Below, piece by piece: positions 1 through 7,982 of a stretch of DNA of 64,000 bases (position 1 is the first letter of the stretch; each line of letters opens with the position of its first letter). The DNA is taken from the NCBI RefSeq assembly GCF_000296695.1, contig NZ_BAFK01000006.1:124001-188000 (forward strand), written 5' to 3'. The DNA comes from Rheinheimera nanhaiensis E407-8. Its GTDB lineage: Bacteria; Pseudomonadota; Gammaproteobacteria; Enterobacterales; Alteromonadaceae. The position numbers were made by a program, and so were the translations under genes. The notes below the pieces were generated by a model. The model was not told where the DNA came from. It did not search any database and saw only the letters and a list, made by a program, of their open reading frames with translations.

Positions 1-2323
1 CCCCGGCAATCTTTACACCGTCGCTACAGTTATAAACTTCACATTGAGTGCCGTGCTCTTTAATTGCTTGCTCAAGCAGCTTTCGTGATACGTCAAACTC
101 TGGCTTGGTAAACACCGCCGGCCTAAAATTTCCCGTAGCTACAACGCCACCACCATGCACATCCTGATAGTTATAAATTTGCTTGCCATCCTGTTTGTAG
201 TACGCCGAGCTACGTGAGTGGTGATAATTAACATCAACATAGCCCAGATCAACGCCGAACAGGTATAACAAGGGCTGGCCCAATTTCAGCATAAAATTTA
301 CAACCAGGTTCGTCACTGTAGGATACGCATAAGCTAAAGCGGCAGTGTGATAACCGAGCTTATCTAAAGAAGGCTGAAAAACATAGGTAGAAGCCTCGCC
401 CTCTTTGAAACATAATAACGTTTGCTTAAACAACGACGCTGTATCCGGATGAATACCATTGACACTCAGCAAACTAATATCAGCAAGGTATTCTGGATCA
501 TTAACTTGAGATACCCAATCGAAGGTCGCACGATTCTGCTCTACCTCGGCATGAAAATCCGGCTTAATGCCGTGGCTATGTAAAGCTTTAAGTGCAGTAC
601 CGCAGCTGATGATGATCACGTTGTGCTGATATTGCTTGAGGTAGTCATAAACCTGATCCAAACTAGGTCCGTTGCCAACTATAAATACCGGCAGTTGCCG
701 CACAGCCAAATTCATCTTCGGGGCATCATGTTTTAAATACTTGTGTTGCTGCTTTAAGCTGTGATAGGTGTGTGCAATACCAAAGCGGGCGTGATCATAG
801 TACTCACCTATTGCCAGCACAACCTTCAACTCTGAGCGCAGATCATTTATCGTTTTTTGCATAGTGCCATTAAAATAGGCACTTAGCAGGTAAGTGTTAG
901 CAATAGAGTAGGCACCCACTTTATAGAACTGTGCCATCAAATCATAAAAATACTGGCTGCCATCACCACCCAAGTTCAAATAAATGCGCTTATTCCCTTC
1001 CTCTGCCTGTGTAAAAATACTGGCCCAGTCAATCACATACAAACTGGCGAAGAAAAAATCCAGGTTTGGCTCACAAATATATAAATTGATTACCTGATGT
1101 TGTTGTAGCAGTAGTTCTATATGCCGGCCGGAGGCAATCCCGAAGATAATTAAAGATTCAATCGTGTCAGGCAATCTGCTACGCTTTTTTAACGCTCGCG
1201 TTAAAATAGGTTGTATTTTAAGCATTTGCGAGAAATGCAAATAGTGCCGCAGCTTATAGCTGAACTTTTGGCCCAATATCACGTCGTCCTGGTATGGATG
1301 ATTAACAAAATAATCCACCAATCCTGCCGATTCAAGCTCAATATCCTGATAAAACAAGGCATTGCGTTTAGAATGAAACAGATTTATCTTATGATTACTA
1401 TCCTGACACAGCTGCCAGTGTTTTGGCTGGTGTTGACTAATGACCTTGTACACTTGTGGGTAAAACTGCTTTAAAGCCGCCATATTACGTTCATACTTTG
1501 CCACGTCCTTAGCCATGCTTTGCAACTGCTGATTCCCCAACACATTACCATTACGTTCGGCAACATAGTCATAAAAATGTTGATAGCCGTCAAAGTGCTG
1601 TCTGCTATCAGTTAAATTCGTTTTATCTCCACTGTGTTCAAATACATGCTGCAAAACGCTGTCCATAACAGGGTGAAAACAATGTCGATACACATACACA
1701 CGGTTAATAGGAGCTGCTGCAGATAATTCCGTTAAATCTTCTGCGAGCCTGGAGGCGTCGTTACCTAATTGCAGAAATATTTGTGTCCCAAGCGCTGCTG
1801 CGGTATCGAATAATTGTACCCAGTCATTCGCCTGAACCGTACACAGCAAGGTATCCAGATTCGGTTCGTACACCACCAGGTATTTGACACGCGCATTTTG
1901 TAATAGCTCGTTTAACTGATACCCCAGCCCCAGACCAAACATCAACACAACATCAACTTGTGCCGGTAGCGGCTCGGTTGGCCAACTGTTACTGCCGGCA
2001 GCTTTGTCTGCACTTAAATCAATGTAGGGAGCCTGCGCACAGAAGCTTTGAACTTCATCCGCCACTTCGGCAAAGGGGGTTTCGCTGTACCACACCCTGC
2101 CGGTAGCAAAATCAACAATATTTAACTCGCCCTGGCGGGTACAAAATACCGAATACTGCTGAATAGCATGCTGCTCTATCATCGGCACTACACTTGGGAT
2201 GTGCTGAGCGAAAGCGGACATATTCGCTTTAAAACGCTGATTGATTTGAGCAGAGATATCACGCTCCAGCTTGGCTTGCCTGGTATCGTCAGTGTCCAGC
2301 TGGTAGTTAATGTATTTCAGCAT
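1..2323 (-). CDS. Motility accessory factor (Maf/DUF115, MAF_flag10) protein, 3' end cut by window edge
   Basis: The frame is open from the ATG at 2323 to the left edge, about 774 codons, with no stop. Two Rossmann-like segments of similar pattern can be read near residues 120-160 (FGLGLGYQ, later VYEPNLD) and 390-430 (FGIASGRH, later ICEPNLD). Near residue 545 comes VFIVGNGPSLD, the hallmark of the MAF_flag10/DUF115 family. In the known family, Maf proteins transfer nonulosonic acid sugars (pseudaminic or legionaminic acid) to flagellins in the cytoplasm, or are needed for that step. The gene lies 20 nt downstream of the FliT-like gene, at the end of the flaG-fliD-fliS run, which fits flagellin modification. 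Substrate cannot be told from sequence. The C-terminus is outside the window. Confidence 0.85.
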   Translation of the reverse strand, partial: MLKYINYQLDTDDTRQAKLERDISAQINQRFKANMSAFAQHIPSVVPMIEQHAIQQYSVFCTRQGELNIVDFATGRVWYSETPFAEVADEVQSFCAQAPYIDLSADKAAGSNSWPTEPLPAQVDVVLMFGLGLGYQLNELLQNARVKYLVVYEPNLDTLLCTVQANDWVQLFDTAAALGTQIFLQLGNDASRLAEDLTELSAAAPINRVYVYRHCFHPVMDSVLQHVFEHSGDKTNLTDSRQHFDGYQHFYDYVAERNGNVLGNQQLQSMAKDVAKYERNMAALKQFYPQVYKVISQHQPKHWQLCQDSNHKINLFHSKRNALFYQDIELESAGLVDYFVNHPYQDDVILGQKFSYKLRHYLHFSQMLKIQPILTRALKKRSRLPDTIESLIIFGIASGRHIELLLQQHQVINLYICEPNLDFFFASLYVIDWASIFTQAEEGNKRIYLNLGGDGSQYFYDLMAQFYKVGAYSIANTYLLSAYFNGTMQKTINDLRSELKVVLAIGEYYDHARFGIAHTYHSLKQQHKYLKHDAPKMNLAVRQLPVFIVGNGPSLDQVYDYLKQYQHNVIIISCGTALKALHSHGIKPDFHAEVEQNRATFDWVSQVNDPEYLADISLLSVNGIHPDTASLFKQTLLCFKEGEASTYVFQPSLDKLGYHTAALAYAYPTVTNLVVNFMLKLGQPLLYLFGVDLGYVDVNYHHSRSSAYYKQDGKQIYNYQDVHGGGVVATGNFRPAVFTKPEFDVSRKLLEQAIKEHGTQCEVYNCSDGVKIAG

Positions 2324-2343
2324 ACAGGGCCTGATAGTAAGGT

Positions 2344-2649
2344 TTAGTTATGTTGGCCGTAGCTGTGGCGGGCACGCCTGCCTTTTTGAATCGTCAGCAT
2401 ACTCTCTGCCACAGCATCTCGTTGTGCCGACAGTTTTGCCATTGTTTTCTGTAACCAGTCAAGGTTTTGTTGTAAAAATTCGGCAGACTCGACCGGTGTA
2501 TCTGAGGGATCTATAGGGGTAACCAGCAAGGTATTCAGTTTAGCCACTAACGCCGCAGCTTCCTCTACCGAGTAAAACTCGGTTTGAAAAAGCTGCTCAA
2601 TCTGTTCTTGCAGTAATTGGCATTGCTGTGCTTTTTCGCCCAGGCGCAT
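2344..2649 (-). CDS. Putative flagellar chaperone, FliT-like
   Basis: A 101-residue, largely helical, Gln/Leu-rich protein directly after fliS. The ATG at 2649 shares its A with the fliS stop codon (TGATG), so translation is probably coupled. FliT is the export chaperone for the filament cap FliD and often follows fliS. FliT family members are short and poorly conserved, so the assignment rests on size, helical composition and position, not on a diagnostic motif. The sequence ends with a basic tail (GRRARHSYGQHN). A TTG one codon upstream could also serve as start. Alternative: an unrelated small flagellar protein of this order. Confidence 0.55.
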   Translation of the reverse strand: MRLGEKAQQCQLLQEQIEQLFQTEFYSVEEAAALVAKLNTLLVTPIDPSDTPVESAEFLQQNLDWLQKTMAKLSAQRDAVAESMLTIQKGRRARHSYGQHN

Positions 2650-3083
2650 CAAGCCCCCACAGCTTGCTGCTGAGTCTTTTGTGCCTGCAGCTGATAGCCT
2701 TTCTCACGCTCAGACACCGGTATTTGATCCCAGGCCCCTTTTATGGTCAGCAGAATTTCCATTACTTCATCCAGCTTGGCGATACTTTTTTCGCGGCTGG
2801 CCTGAATCAGGTGATTAAGCATAAAGTCATAAAGTGAGAACAGGTTATCTGAAATCTCGCCCGCACTCATATCTAACGAGCCCTGCAGCGACGAGATGAT
2901 AGAAATCGCTTTGCTGATAGCGCCGGATTTGCCGGCATAATCTTTACGTTCAATACAGCCTTTGGCTTTGGCCATGTTTTCCAAAGCACCTTGCATTAAC
3001 AACTGAATAACACGGTGTGGATCGGCAACGGCCAGGTCATCTTTAATACCAACGGCTTTATAGGCTTTAATTCCATAACTCAT
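2649..3083 (-). CDS. fliS: Flagellar export chaperone FliS (flagellin chaperone)
   Basis: 144 residues, beginning MSYGIKAYKAV. It shows the FliS pattern: an N-terminal YKxV-type segment, ADPHRVIQLLMQGAL in the first helix, and LYDFMLNHLIQAS in the third. FliS binds the C-terminal helices of flagellin in the cytoplasm, prevents premature polymerisation and hands subunits to the export gate. The ATG at 3083 is preferred over a GTG at 3095 because GGAGAG sits five bases ahead of it. It follows fliD by about 11 nt and overlaps the FliT-like gene by one base. It probably serves the four flagellins encoded just upstream. Confidence 0.93.
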   Translation of the reverse strand: MSYGIKAYKAVGIKDDLAVADPHRVIQLLMQGALENMAKAKGCIERKDYAGKSGAISKAISIISSLQGSLDMSAGEISDNLFSLYDFMLNHLIQASREKSIAKLDEVMEILLTIKGAWDQIPVSEREKGYQLQAQKTQQQAVGA

Positions 3084-3094
3084 GGTGCTCTCCA

Positions 3095-4558
3095 CTAATT
3101 CGATTTATTGGTGCCAAATCCGGGCAAACTTGACAGCTGTGCTGTTACCGTGGACGCCATATTTTGCATAGAGCCCAACAGCGCATCTAATGCGGTGTAG
3201 CGGCTACGCAAAGTTTGCTCGAAACTAGCTATATATCGGTTAGCTGCCTCTAAATCTTTAGTATTTTTATCAATTTGTGTCTTAAGCGAGTTTTCTTTGC
3301 TGGCAATAATACCGCCAGCTTGGGTAAATTCTTTCAGGAAGCTATCCAGAGTTGCACTTAAACCTTGATCACCACCAAAGAAGGCTGCCACCCCATCATA
3401 GTTTTCATTTAACGCTTTATTAAAACGGGTTCGGCCAGAATCTGCACCAAATTCAGCGCTGCTGGATATCTCTAACTTTCCATCCTCACGAAACGTAATA
3501 CCCAGCGAATATAGCGTTGACAATGATTCATCAGCGCCTTCAACCACATTACCTAACAAGCCTCGCAGCTGAGACATGATGTTCTTCGGTAGTTGGTCCG
3601 TGGCTAAAGCGCCGCCCTCTGCTGTGACGGTTTTGCCGTCTGCACCTAAGGTACGCTTTTTGGTCAAACCGGCTATTTGATCAACTAGCACGTTGTAGTT
3701 GTTAATAAAGTTCTGAATATTCTCTTCAGCACTGGCATTGTCAGTAGCAATATTCACACTGGCATTGTTACCTTCAGGCGTCACAGCTTTAACGGTAAGG
3801 GTGACATCCTGAATAACATTACTAAAGGTATTGCTGGCATTAGTAGCAGTAATACCATCAATTTCAATAATGGCATCCTGTGCTGCCTGGCTGACACTCA
3901 GGCCTGCTGTAGCGCCTGTTGGCACGGTTGAGACGTTATCAAGCTCAGCGTTATTATTAGTGATAACCAAATCGTTACCCGCGCCTGTCTCATCAGAGGT
4001 CAATACCAGCTTGGTGCCGGTAGCACCGCCGGCATTAATAATGTTGGCATTTACGCCAAAATTATCACTCTTTGCATTAATTTTTTGCCGTAATTCATTC
4101 AGCGTCATGCCTGCCGTAACTTCGACATCAAAGCTTTTACCGTTGGCAGCAAAGGTTAAAGTGCCATTAGTGGTAGAAATTACATCGTTAGCAGACGAGA
4201 AGGCTGCATCAGCACTTTCCAGGCGGCTGCCGGATGCCAGCTGGTTCACTTTAATATCAAAGCTGGCTGCCGCGGCTGTGCTGGACGCTGAGGCTTCCAG
4301 GTAGGTTTTATTTTCGGTCGGCTGAGTAACGGTTGCAATTCGGGCATTTAAAGTATTTCCACCCAGCTTTTTTACCGCATCCTGAAACGCCGATAATGCC
4401 GATTTCAACTGCCCAACACCGGACAAAGACGTGTCTAAGGTTTTTTTTGTGGTATTAATCCGGCTCAGTTTACTGTCACGCTCTACTTTTACCAGGGTAG
4501 AGACTAACTCTTCCAATGGTAAGCCAGACGCCGAACCCAAAAAATTAATACCCGACAT
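3095..4558 (-). CDS. fliD: Flagellar filament cap protein FliD (HAP2)
   Basis: 487 residues beginning MSGINFLGSASGLPLEELVS, a typical FliD N-terminus. A long Thr/Ser/Ala/Asn-rich middle follows, and the last 60 residues are heptad-rich (from about 430, with KTQIDKNTKDLEAANRYI). FliD forms the cap at the filament tip under which secreted flagellin folds and inserts. The N- and C-terminal coiled-coil parts match FliD_N and FliD_C in layout. GAGGTGG stands just ahead of the ATG. The gene follows flaG by nine bases, so it is most likely transcribed from the sigma-28 promoter in front of flaG. It may also be recognised by the FliT-like protein encoded downstream. Confidence 0.95.
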   Translation of the reverse strand: MSGINFLGSASGLPLEELVSTLVKVERDSKLSRINTTKKTLDTSLSGVGQLKSALSAFQDAVKKLGGNTLNARIATVTQPTENKTYLEASASSTAAAASFDIKVNQLASGSRLESADAAFSSANDVISTTNGTLTFAANGKSFDVEVTAGMTLNELRQKINAKSDNFGVNANIINAGGATGTKLVLTSDETGAGNDLVITNNNAELDNVSTVPTGATAGLSVSQAAQDAIIEIDGITATNASNTFSNVIQDVTLTVKAVTPEGNNASVNIATDNASAEENIQNFINNYNVLVDQIAGLTKKRTLGADGKTVTAEGGALATDQLPKNIMSQLRGLLGNVVEGADESLSTLYSLGITFREDGKLEISSSAEFGADSGRTRFNKALNENYDGVAAFFGGDQGLSATLDSFLKEFTQAGGIIASKENSLKTQIDKNTKDLEAANRYIASFEQTLRSRYTALDALLGSMQNMASTVTAQLSSLPGFGTNKSN

Positions 4559-4567
4559 AAACCACCT

Positions 4568-4957
4568 CTACACTTTATTGTCGATTAACAGGCCAATTGA
4601 CTGCCCCATCTCTTCCTGTAACCGTTTAATATCCCGTGCTACTTTTAACAGCTCCTCAGAGGGGATCTGTTTAATCAGCTCGTCAGTTTCAAAGTCTACC
4701 ACTTTAATCACAGAACGGCCTGATACATCATCAATGGAAAAGCTTAAAGAGCGCTGATCTAATGCAACGGCCTGGTTTACCACATCAACCGCTTGCTGCA
4801 ATTCCACTTTGCTTATTTGCTGCGCGCCGGCTACTGCCAATTTGCCCGGTTGCGCTTCATCCGCAGCCTTAGGCTCGGCAACGACCGTTTTAGCGACTTT
4901 ATCAGCAGTGGCCGTGTAACTGAAACCTGACGCACTGTTGGCATTAATGCTACTCAT
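4568..4957 (-). CDS. flaG: FlaG family protein
   Basis: 129 residues from the ATG at 4957, which has AAGGAG eight bases upstream; an in-frame start at 4999 would lie within the terminator hairpin and is unlikely. The C-terminal half carries the FlaG pattern: LDQRSLSFSIDDVSGRSVIK, then VVDFETDELIKQIPSEELLK and a helical tail. FlaG proteins sit between flagellin and fliD in polarly flagellated bacteria and influence filament length; the mechanism is not settled. The first 50 residues are low-complexity. It heads the flaG-fliD-fliS-fliT unit. Confidence 0.9.
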   Translation of the reverse strand: MSSINANSASGFSYTATADKVAKTVVAEPKAADEAQPGKLAVAGAQQISKVELQQAVDVVNQAVALDQRSLSFSIDDVSGRSVIKVVDFETDELIKQIPSEELLKVARDIKRLQEEMGQSIGLLIDNKV

Positions 4958-4968
4958 CTTCAGACTCC

Positions 4969-4995
4969 TTATCGGCGCGTAGGGTGAGAACTTTA
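4969..4995 (-). promoter_or_regulatory. Sigma-28 promoter of flaG-fliD-fliS
   Basis: On the minus strand TAAAGTTC (4988-4995) is followed after exactly 11 nt by GCCGATAA (4969-4976). This is one mismatch from the sigma-28 (FliA) consensus TAAAGTTT-N11-GCCGATAA. The -10 runs directly into the Shine-Dalgarno sequence of flaG. The -35 and spacer lie inside the upstream flagellin's terminator hairpin. Confidence 0.8.
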
Positions 4996-5018
4996 TCAAA
5001 ACTTCTCACCACTACGCG
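4976..5018 (-). terminator. Hairpin terminator after the promoter-distal flagellin gene
   Basis: Left arm 4976-4990 pairs with right arm 5003-5018 (7 + 8 bp with one bulged base at 5011) around a 12-nt loop, a very stable stem right after the flagellin stop codon. It has no clear T-run. The stem also contains the flaG promoter spacer and part of its -35. Confidence 0.65.
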
Positions 5019-5025
5019 TATTAGT

Positions 5026-5850
5026 TTAACCCAATAACGATAAAGCTGCCTGTGGCCGCTGATTCGCCTGCGCCAACACAGTTGTACTGGTTTGCTGCAG
5101 GATCTGCTGACGGGTCAGCTCGGCGGTTTCACGGGCAAAGTCTGTATCGCGGATCCGGCTGCGGGCGCCAGACACGTTTTCAGAGATATTGGTTAAGTTA
5201 CGGATGGTAGATTGGAAACGGTTTTGCAACGCACCCAGATCCGCGCGAGCACCATCTATCGTTCCAATCGCAGTATCGATAAGTGCCAGTGCAGACGCAG
5301 CAGCATCTACTGTTTCAACACTTAGTGAGGCTAAGCCCAATGCAGTTGTACCATAACCACCACTTGCAGTTAATGATATAGAAATATTTTGCCCCGCATT
5401 AGCACCCACCAGGAATGATGCAGAGTAAGTACCGTTTAACAGGTTTTGCGTACCGAACTGTGTTACAGATGCTACGCGGCTCATTTCAGCTTTCAGCGCG
5501 GTTACTTCTTTTTGCAGCGCAGCGCGATCAGACGAGCTGTTGATACCGTTTTGCGACTGAATGGCCAGTGTACGGATACGCTGTAAAGAGTTAGTAATCT
5601 CTTCCATGGCGCCTTCAGCAACCTGAGCAACTGAAATACCATCGTTGGCATTACGTGCCGCCTGGTCCAGACCATTTACCTGGCTGGTTAAACGGTTTGA
5701 AATCTGCAGGCCTGCCGCATCATCAGCAGCACTGTTAATACGAAAACCTGAAGACAAACGCTTGAACGCCGTATCCAGGTTATTACCTGAGTTAAACAAC
5801 TGACGCTGTGCATTCAGCGACGAGGTGTTGGTGTTTACATATAAAGCCAT
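5026..5850 (-). CDS. Flagellin A
   Basis: 274 residues beginning MALYVNTNTSSLNAQRQL. It has the conserved D0/D1 N-terminus (LSSGFRINSAADDAAGLQIS) and C-terminus (RSRIRDTDFARETAELTRQQ, ending QRPQAALSLLG) and a very short central part of about 50 residues, so it lacks the D2/D3 outer domains of longer flagellins. It has AAGGAG ahead of its ATG, its own consensus-like sigma-28 promoter and its own downstream hairpin. It is about as long as flagellins C and D and shares their ends, but its middle region differs. It is exported by the type III apparatus with FliS help and polymerises into the filament. Confidence 0.96.
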   Translation of the reverse strand: MALYVNTNTSSLNAQRQLFNSGNNLDTAFKRLSSGFRINSAADDAAGLQISNRLTSQVNGLDQAARNANDGISVAQVAEGAMEEITNSLQRIRTLAIQSQNGINSSSDRAALQKEVTALKAEMSRVASVTQFGTQNLLNGTYSASFLVGANAGQNISISLTASGGYGTTALGLASLSVETVDAAASALALIDTAIGTIDGARADLGALQNRFQSTIRNLTNISENVSGARSRIRDTDFARETAELTRQQILQQTSTTVLAQANQRPQAALSLLG

Positions 5851-5903
5851 GAGTCACTCCTTAGTTGTCGGTAGCAGTGCCACTTCCAACTGATGTTTAA
5901 AAT

Positions 5904-5941
5904 ACGGGTATCCCGTTAACTGAGCCAAGCTGCAACTTGGC
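5904..5941 (-). promoter_or_regulatory. Two small hairpins in the flagellin A 5' leader
   Basis: Between the predicted transcription start and the ATG there are two inverted repeats: GCCAAG/CTTGGC (5924-5929 with 5936-5941) and ACGGG/CCCGT (5904-5908 with 5912-5916). They may stabilise the abundant flagellin mRNA or set its translation. This is inference from pairing only. Confidence 0.4.
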
Positions 5942-5950
5942 TTAACTAGG

Positions 5951-5977
5951 TTTTCGGCTGCGGTATTAAAAACTTTA
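5951..5977 (-). promoter_or_regulatory. Sigma-28 promoter of flagellin A
   Basis: On the minus strand TAAAGTTT (5970-5977) is separated by 11 nt from GCCGAAAA (5951-5958). The -35 is perfect and the -10 has one mismatch. The leader before the ATG at 5850 would be about 95 nt. Confidence 0.82.
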
Positions 5978-6040
5978 GAAAAAAAACTCATTTTTTTGCT
6001 TTTTTGGCGAGAAAAATAAAAAGCTATATATTTCAAAATG

Positions 6041-6061
6041 ATAAAACCACCCTAAGGTGGC
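6041..6061 (-). terminator. Rho-independent terminator of flagellin B
   Basis: Minus-strand CCACC (6056-6060) and GGTGG (6047-6051) form a short stem with a TTAG loop followed by TTTTAT, immediately after the stop codon of flagellin B at 6068. Confidence 0.65.
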
Positions 6062-6067
6062 TTTAAT

Positions 6068-6895
6068 TTAGTTATTCAACACACTTAAGGCAGCTTGAGG
6101 CCTTTGGTTGGCCTGCGCTAACACTGAGGTACTACTTTGCTGAATAATTTGCGTCCGCGTTAACTCTGTGGTTTCACGGGCGTAATCCGTATCGCGGATC
6201 CTGCTGCGCGACGCCGACACATTTTCACTGATATTGGTCAGATTACGTATCGTTGTACCTAACACATTTTGCCATGCACCAAGCTCAGTACGGGCACTGT
6301 CGATACTTAATATCGCAGCATCAAGCGTATCAAGCGAGCTGGCGGCATCATCTGCGCCTAACTGCACCGCTGCAACGTTCAGCCCTGTCACACCGCTACC
6401 GTAACTATTGGACAAATCAATTGCAATTTTCTGCCCGGCATTGGCACCTATTTGAAACACTGCAGTTTGACCACTGCCATCAAGCAATTTCAGGCCACCA
6501 AATTCAGTATTATCGGCAATATTTTGGATAGAAGCCGCCAGCTCATCATATTCCTGCTGGATGGCCGCAATTTCGGCTGGCGTATTAATACCATTCTCTG
6601 ACTGTATGGTTAATACCCGCATGCGCTGCAAACTGACGCCAATCTCATCCAAAGCCCCTTCCGTTACCTGTACCAGTGAAATGGCATCGTTAGCATTGCG
6701 CACCGCCTGATCTAACCCATTGACCTGACTGGTCAACACATTACTGATCACCAAACCCGCAGCATCGTCAGCTGCACGGTTAATACGAAAACCTGACGTT
6801 AGCCGTTCAAAGCTGGTGCTTAACCCCGAGGTCGCATTGCTAAGTAAACGCTGTGAAGCGAGCGATGATTGATTAGTATTTACCACTAACGCCAT
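6068..6895 (-). CDS. Flagellin B, divergent paralogue
   Basis: 275 residues beginning MALVVNTNQSSLASQRLL and ending QRPQAALSVLNN. The D0/D1 ends are clearly flagellin (RINRAADDAAGL; SRIRDTDYARETTELTRTQ), but it differs from the other three throughout: SFERLTSGF for AFKRLSSGF, ISNVLTSQ for ISNRLTSQ, and IDSARTELGAWQNVLGTTIRN for the usual IDGxRADLGxxQNRFQxTIRN. No sigma-28 element lies in the 65-nt gap to flagellin C, which holds a strong hairpin instead, so it probably depends on readthrough. Likely a minor subunit or one with a distinct place along the filament; that role is inferred. Confidence 0.93.
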   Translation of the reverse strand: MALVVNTNQSSLASQRLLSNATSGLSTSFERLTSGFRINRAADDAAGLVISNVLTSQVNGLDQAVRNANDAISLVQVTEGALDEIGVSLQRMRVLTIQSENGINTPAEIAAIQQEYDELAASIQNIADNTEFGGLKLLDGSGQTAVFQIGANAGQKIAIDLSNSYGSGVTGLNVAAVQLGADDAASSLDTLDAAILSIDSARTELGAWQNVLGTTIRNLTNISENVSASRSRIRDTDYARETTELTRTQIIQQSSTSVLAQANQRPQAALSVLNN

Positions 6896-6917
6896 GCTGC
6901 AATTCCTTCTCGGTCAG

Positions 6918-6953
6918 AGAGTGATGAGCCGCGTTTTAGCGGCTCATCACTCT
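6918..6953 (-). terminator. Perfect 15-bp hairpin between flagellins C and B
   Basis: 6918-6932 and 6939-6953 are perfect reverse complements around a 6-nt loop. The stem begins a few bases after the flagellin C stop codon and ends about 23 nt before the flagellin B ATG. There is no T-run, so it could be a partial terminator or an mRNA-stabilising/processing stem that sets the C:B ratio. Confidence 0.6.
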
Positions 6954-6960
6954 ACCCCAG

Positions 6961-7785
6961 TTACTGCAGTAAACTCAGAGCGGCTTGCGGCCGCTGGTTA
7001 GCCTGAGCCAGCACTGTGGTACTGGTTTGCTGCAGGATCTGTGTGCGGGTTAACTCTGCGGTTTCTTTGGCAAAATCGGTATCACGAATGCGGCTGCGGG
7101 CACCTGACACGTTTTCAGAGATATTGGTCAGGTTACGGATGGTAGCCTGGAAGCGGTTTTGAATCGCACCCAAATCAGCACGGGTACCATCGATAATACC
7201 AATAGCATCGTCAATAAGTGCCAACGCTGCAGAGGCTTGAGCAACTGTTTCAACACTTAAAGTTTCCAAACCCAATGCAGTAGTGCCATATCCGCCAGCA
7301 CGAGACAGTCGAATATCGATATTTTGCCCGGCGTTCGCACCAACCAGGAAGCTGGCCGAAAAGCCGCCAGCCAGCAGGTTCTGTACACCAAACTGAGTGG
7401 TAGACGCTACCCGGCTCATCTCCAGCTTTAATTGGGTAACTTCTTTTTGCAGCGCTGTACGGTCAGCTGAGCTATTAATACCGTTTTGTGACTGGATAGC
7501 CAGTGTACGAATGCGCTGCAGCGAGTTGGTAATTTCTTCCATCGCGCCTTCAGCAACCTGGGCCAATGAAATACCATCGTTGGCATTACGTGCGGCCTGA
7601 TCCAGACCATTGATCTGGCTGGTTAAGCGGTTAGAGATTTGTAAGCCTGCGGCATCATCGGCCGCGCTGTTAATCCGAAAACCTGATGATAAACGTTTAA
7701 ACGCTGTGTCCAGCGCGTTACCAGAATTGAACAGCTGACGCTGAGCATTCAGTGATGAAGTATTGGTATTGACATATAAAGCCAT
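6961..7785 (-). CDS. Flagellin C
   Basis: 274 residues, same start as flagellins A and D (MALYVNTNTSSLNAQRQL) and ending QRPQAALSLLQ. It is nearly identical to flagellin D over most of its length; the visible differences cluster in the short central region (for example LETLSVETVAQASAALALID against LAALSVDTVGNASAALALID). This points to a recent tandem duplication. It has its own sigma-28 promoter and a ribosome site (GGAG) ahead of its ATG. Filament subunit. Confidence 0.96.
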   Translation of the reverse strand: MALYVNTNTSSLNAQRQLFNSGNALDTAFKRLSSGFRINSAADDAAGLQISNRLTSQINGLDQAARNANDGISLAQVAEGAMEEITNSLQRIRTLAIQSQNGINSSADRTALQKEVTQLKLEMSRVASTTQFGVQNLLAGGFSASFLVGANAGQNIDIRLSRAGGYGTTALGLETLSVETVAQASAALALIDDAIGIIDGTRADLGAIQNRFQATIRNLTNISENVSGARSRIRDTDFAKETAELTRTQILQQTSTTVLAQANQRPQAALSLLQ

Positions 7786-7865
7786 CTTAACTCTCCTGCT
7801 ACCTAATTAAACACTAGCAGCAGCCGCCATAATTGACGATGTTGCTATACTTTTGTGTTACTTAT

Positions 7866-7892
7866 GTATCGGAAAAAAAAGAGAATACTTTA
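7866..7892 (-). promoter_or_regulatory. Sigma-28 promoter of flagellin C
   Basis: On the minus strand TAAAGTAT (7885-7892), then 11 nt including a T-tract, then TCCGATAC (7866-7873). One mismatch in the -35 and two in the -10, so probably weaker than the flagellin A promoter. Confidence 0.75.
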
Positions 7893-7936
7893 GTTAATTT
7901 ATAAAAATAGTGCTTAATTATTAATTTCACCTCTAA

Positions 7937-7962
7937 AATAAAAAAAGCCGCAATAAAGCGGC
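7937..7962 (-). terminator. Rho-independent terminator of flagellin D
   Basis: On the minus strand GCCGC (7958-7962) and GCGGC (7947-7951) form a stem with a 6-nt loop followed by TTTTTTTATTTT. It lies about 20 nt after the flagellin D stop codon and upstream of the flagellin C promoter, so C and D are separate transcription units. Confidence 0.85.
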
Positions 7963-7982
7963 CTTTTATCCGGATGTTTTCA

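Noticed and set aside
5854-6036. 60-codon open frame in the flagellin A leader region
   Set aside because: It overlaps the sigma-28 promoter and leader hairpins, and there is no support as protein.
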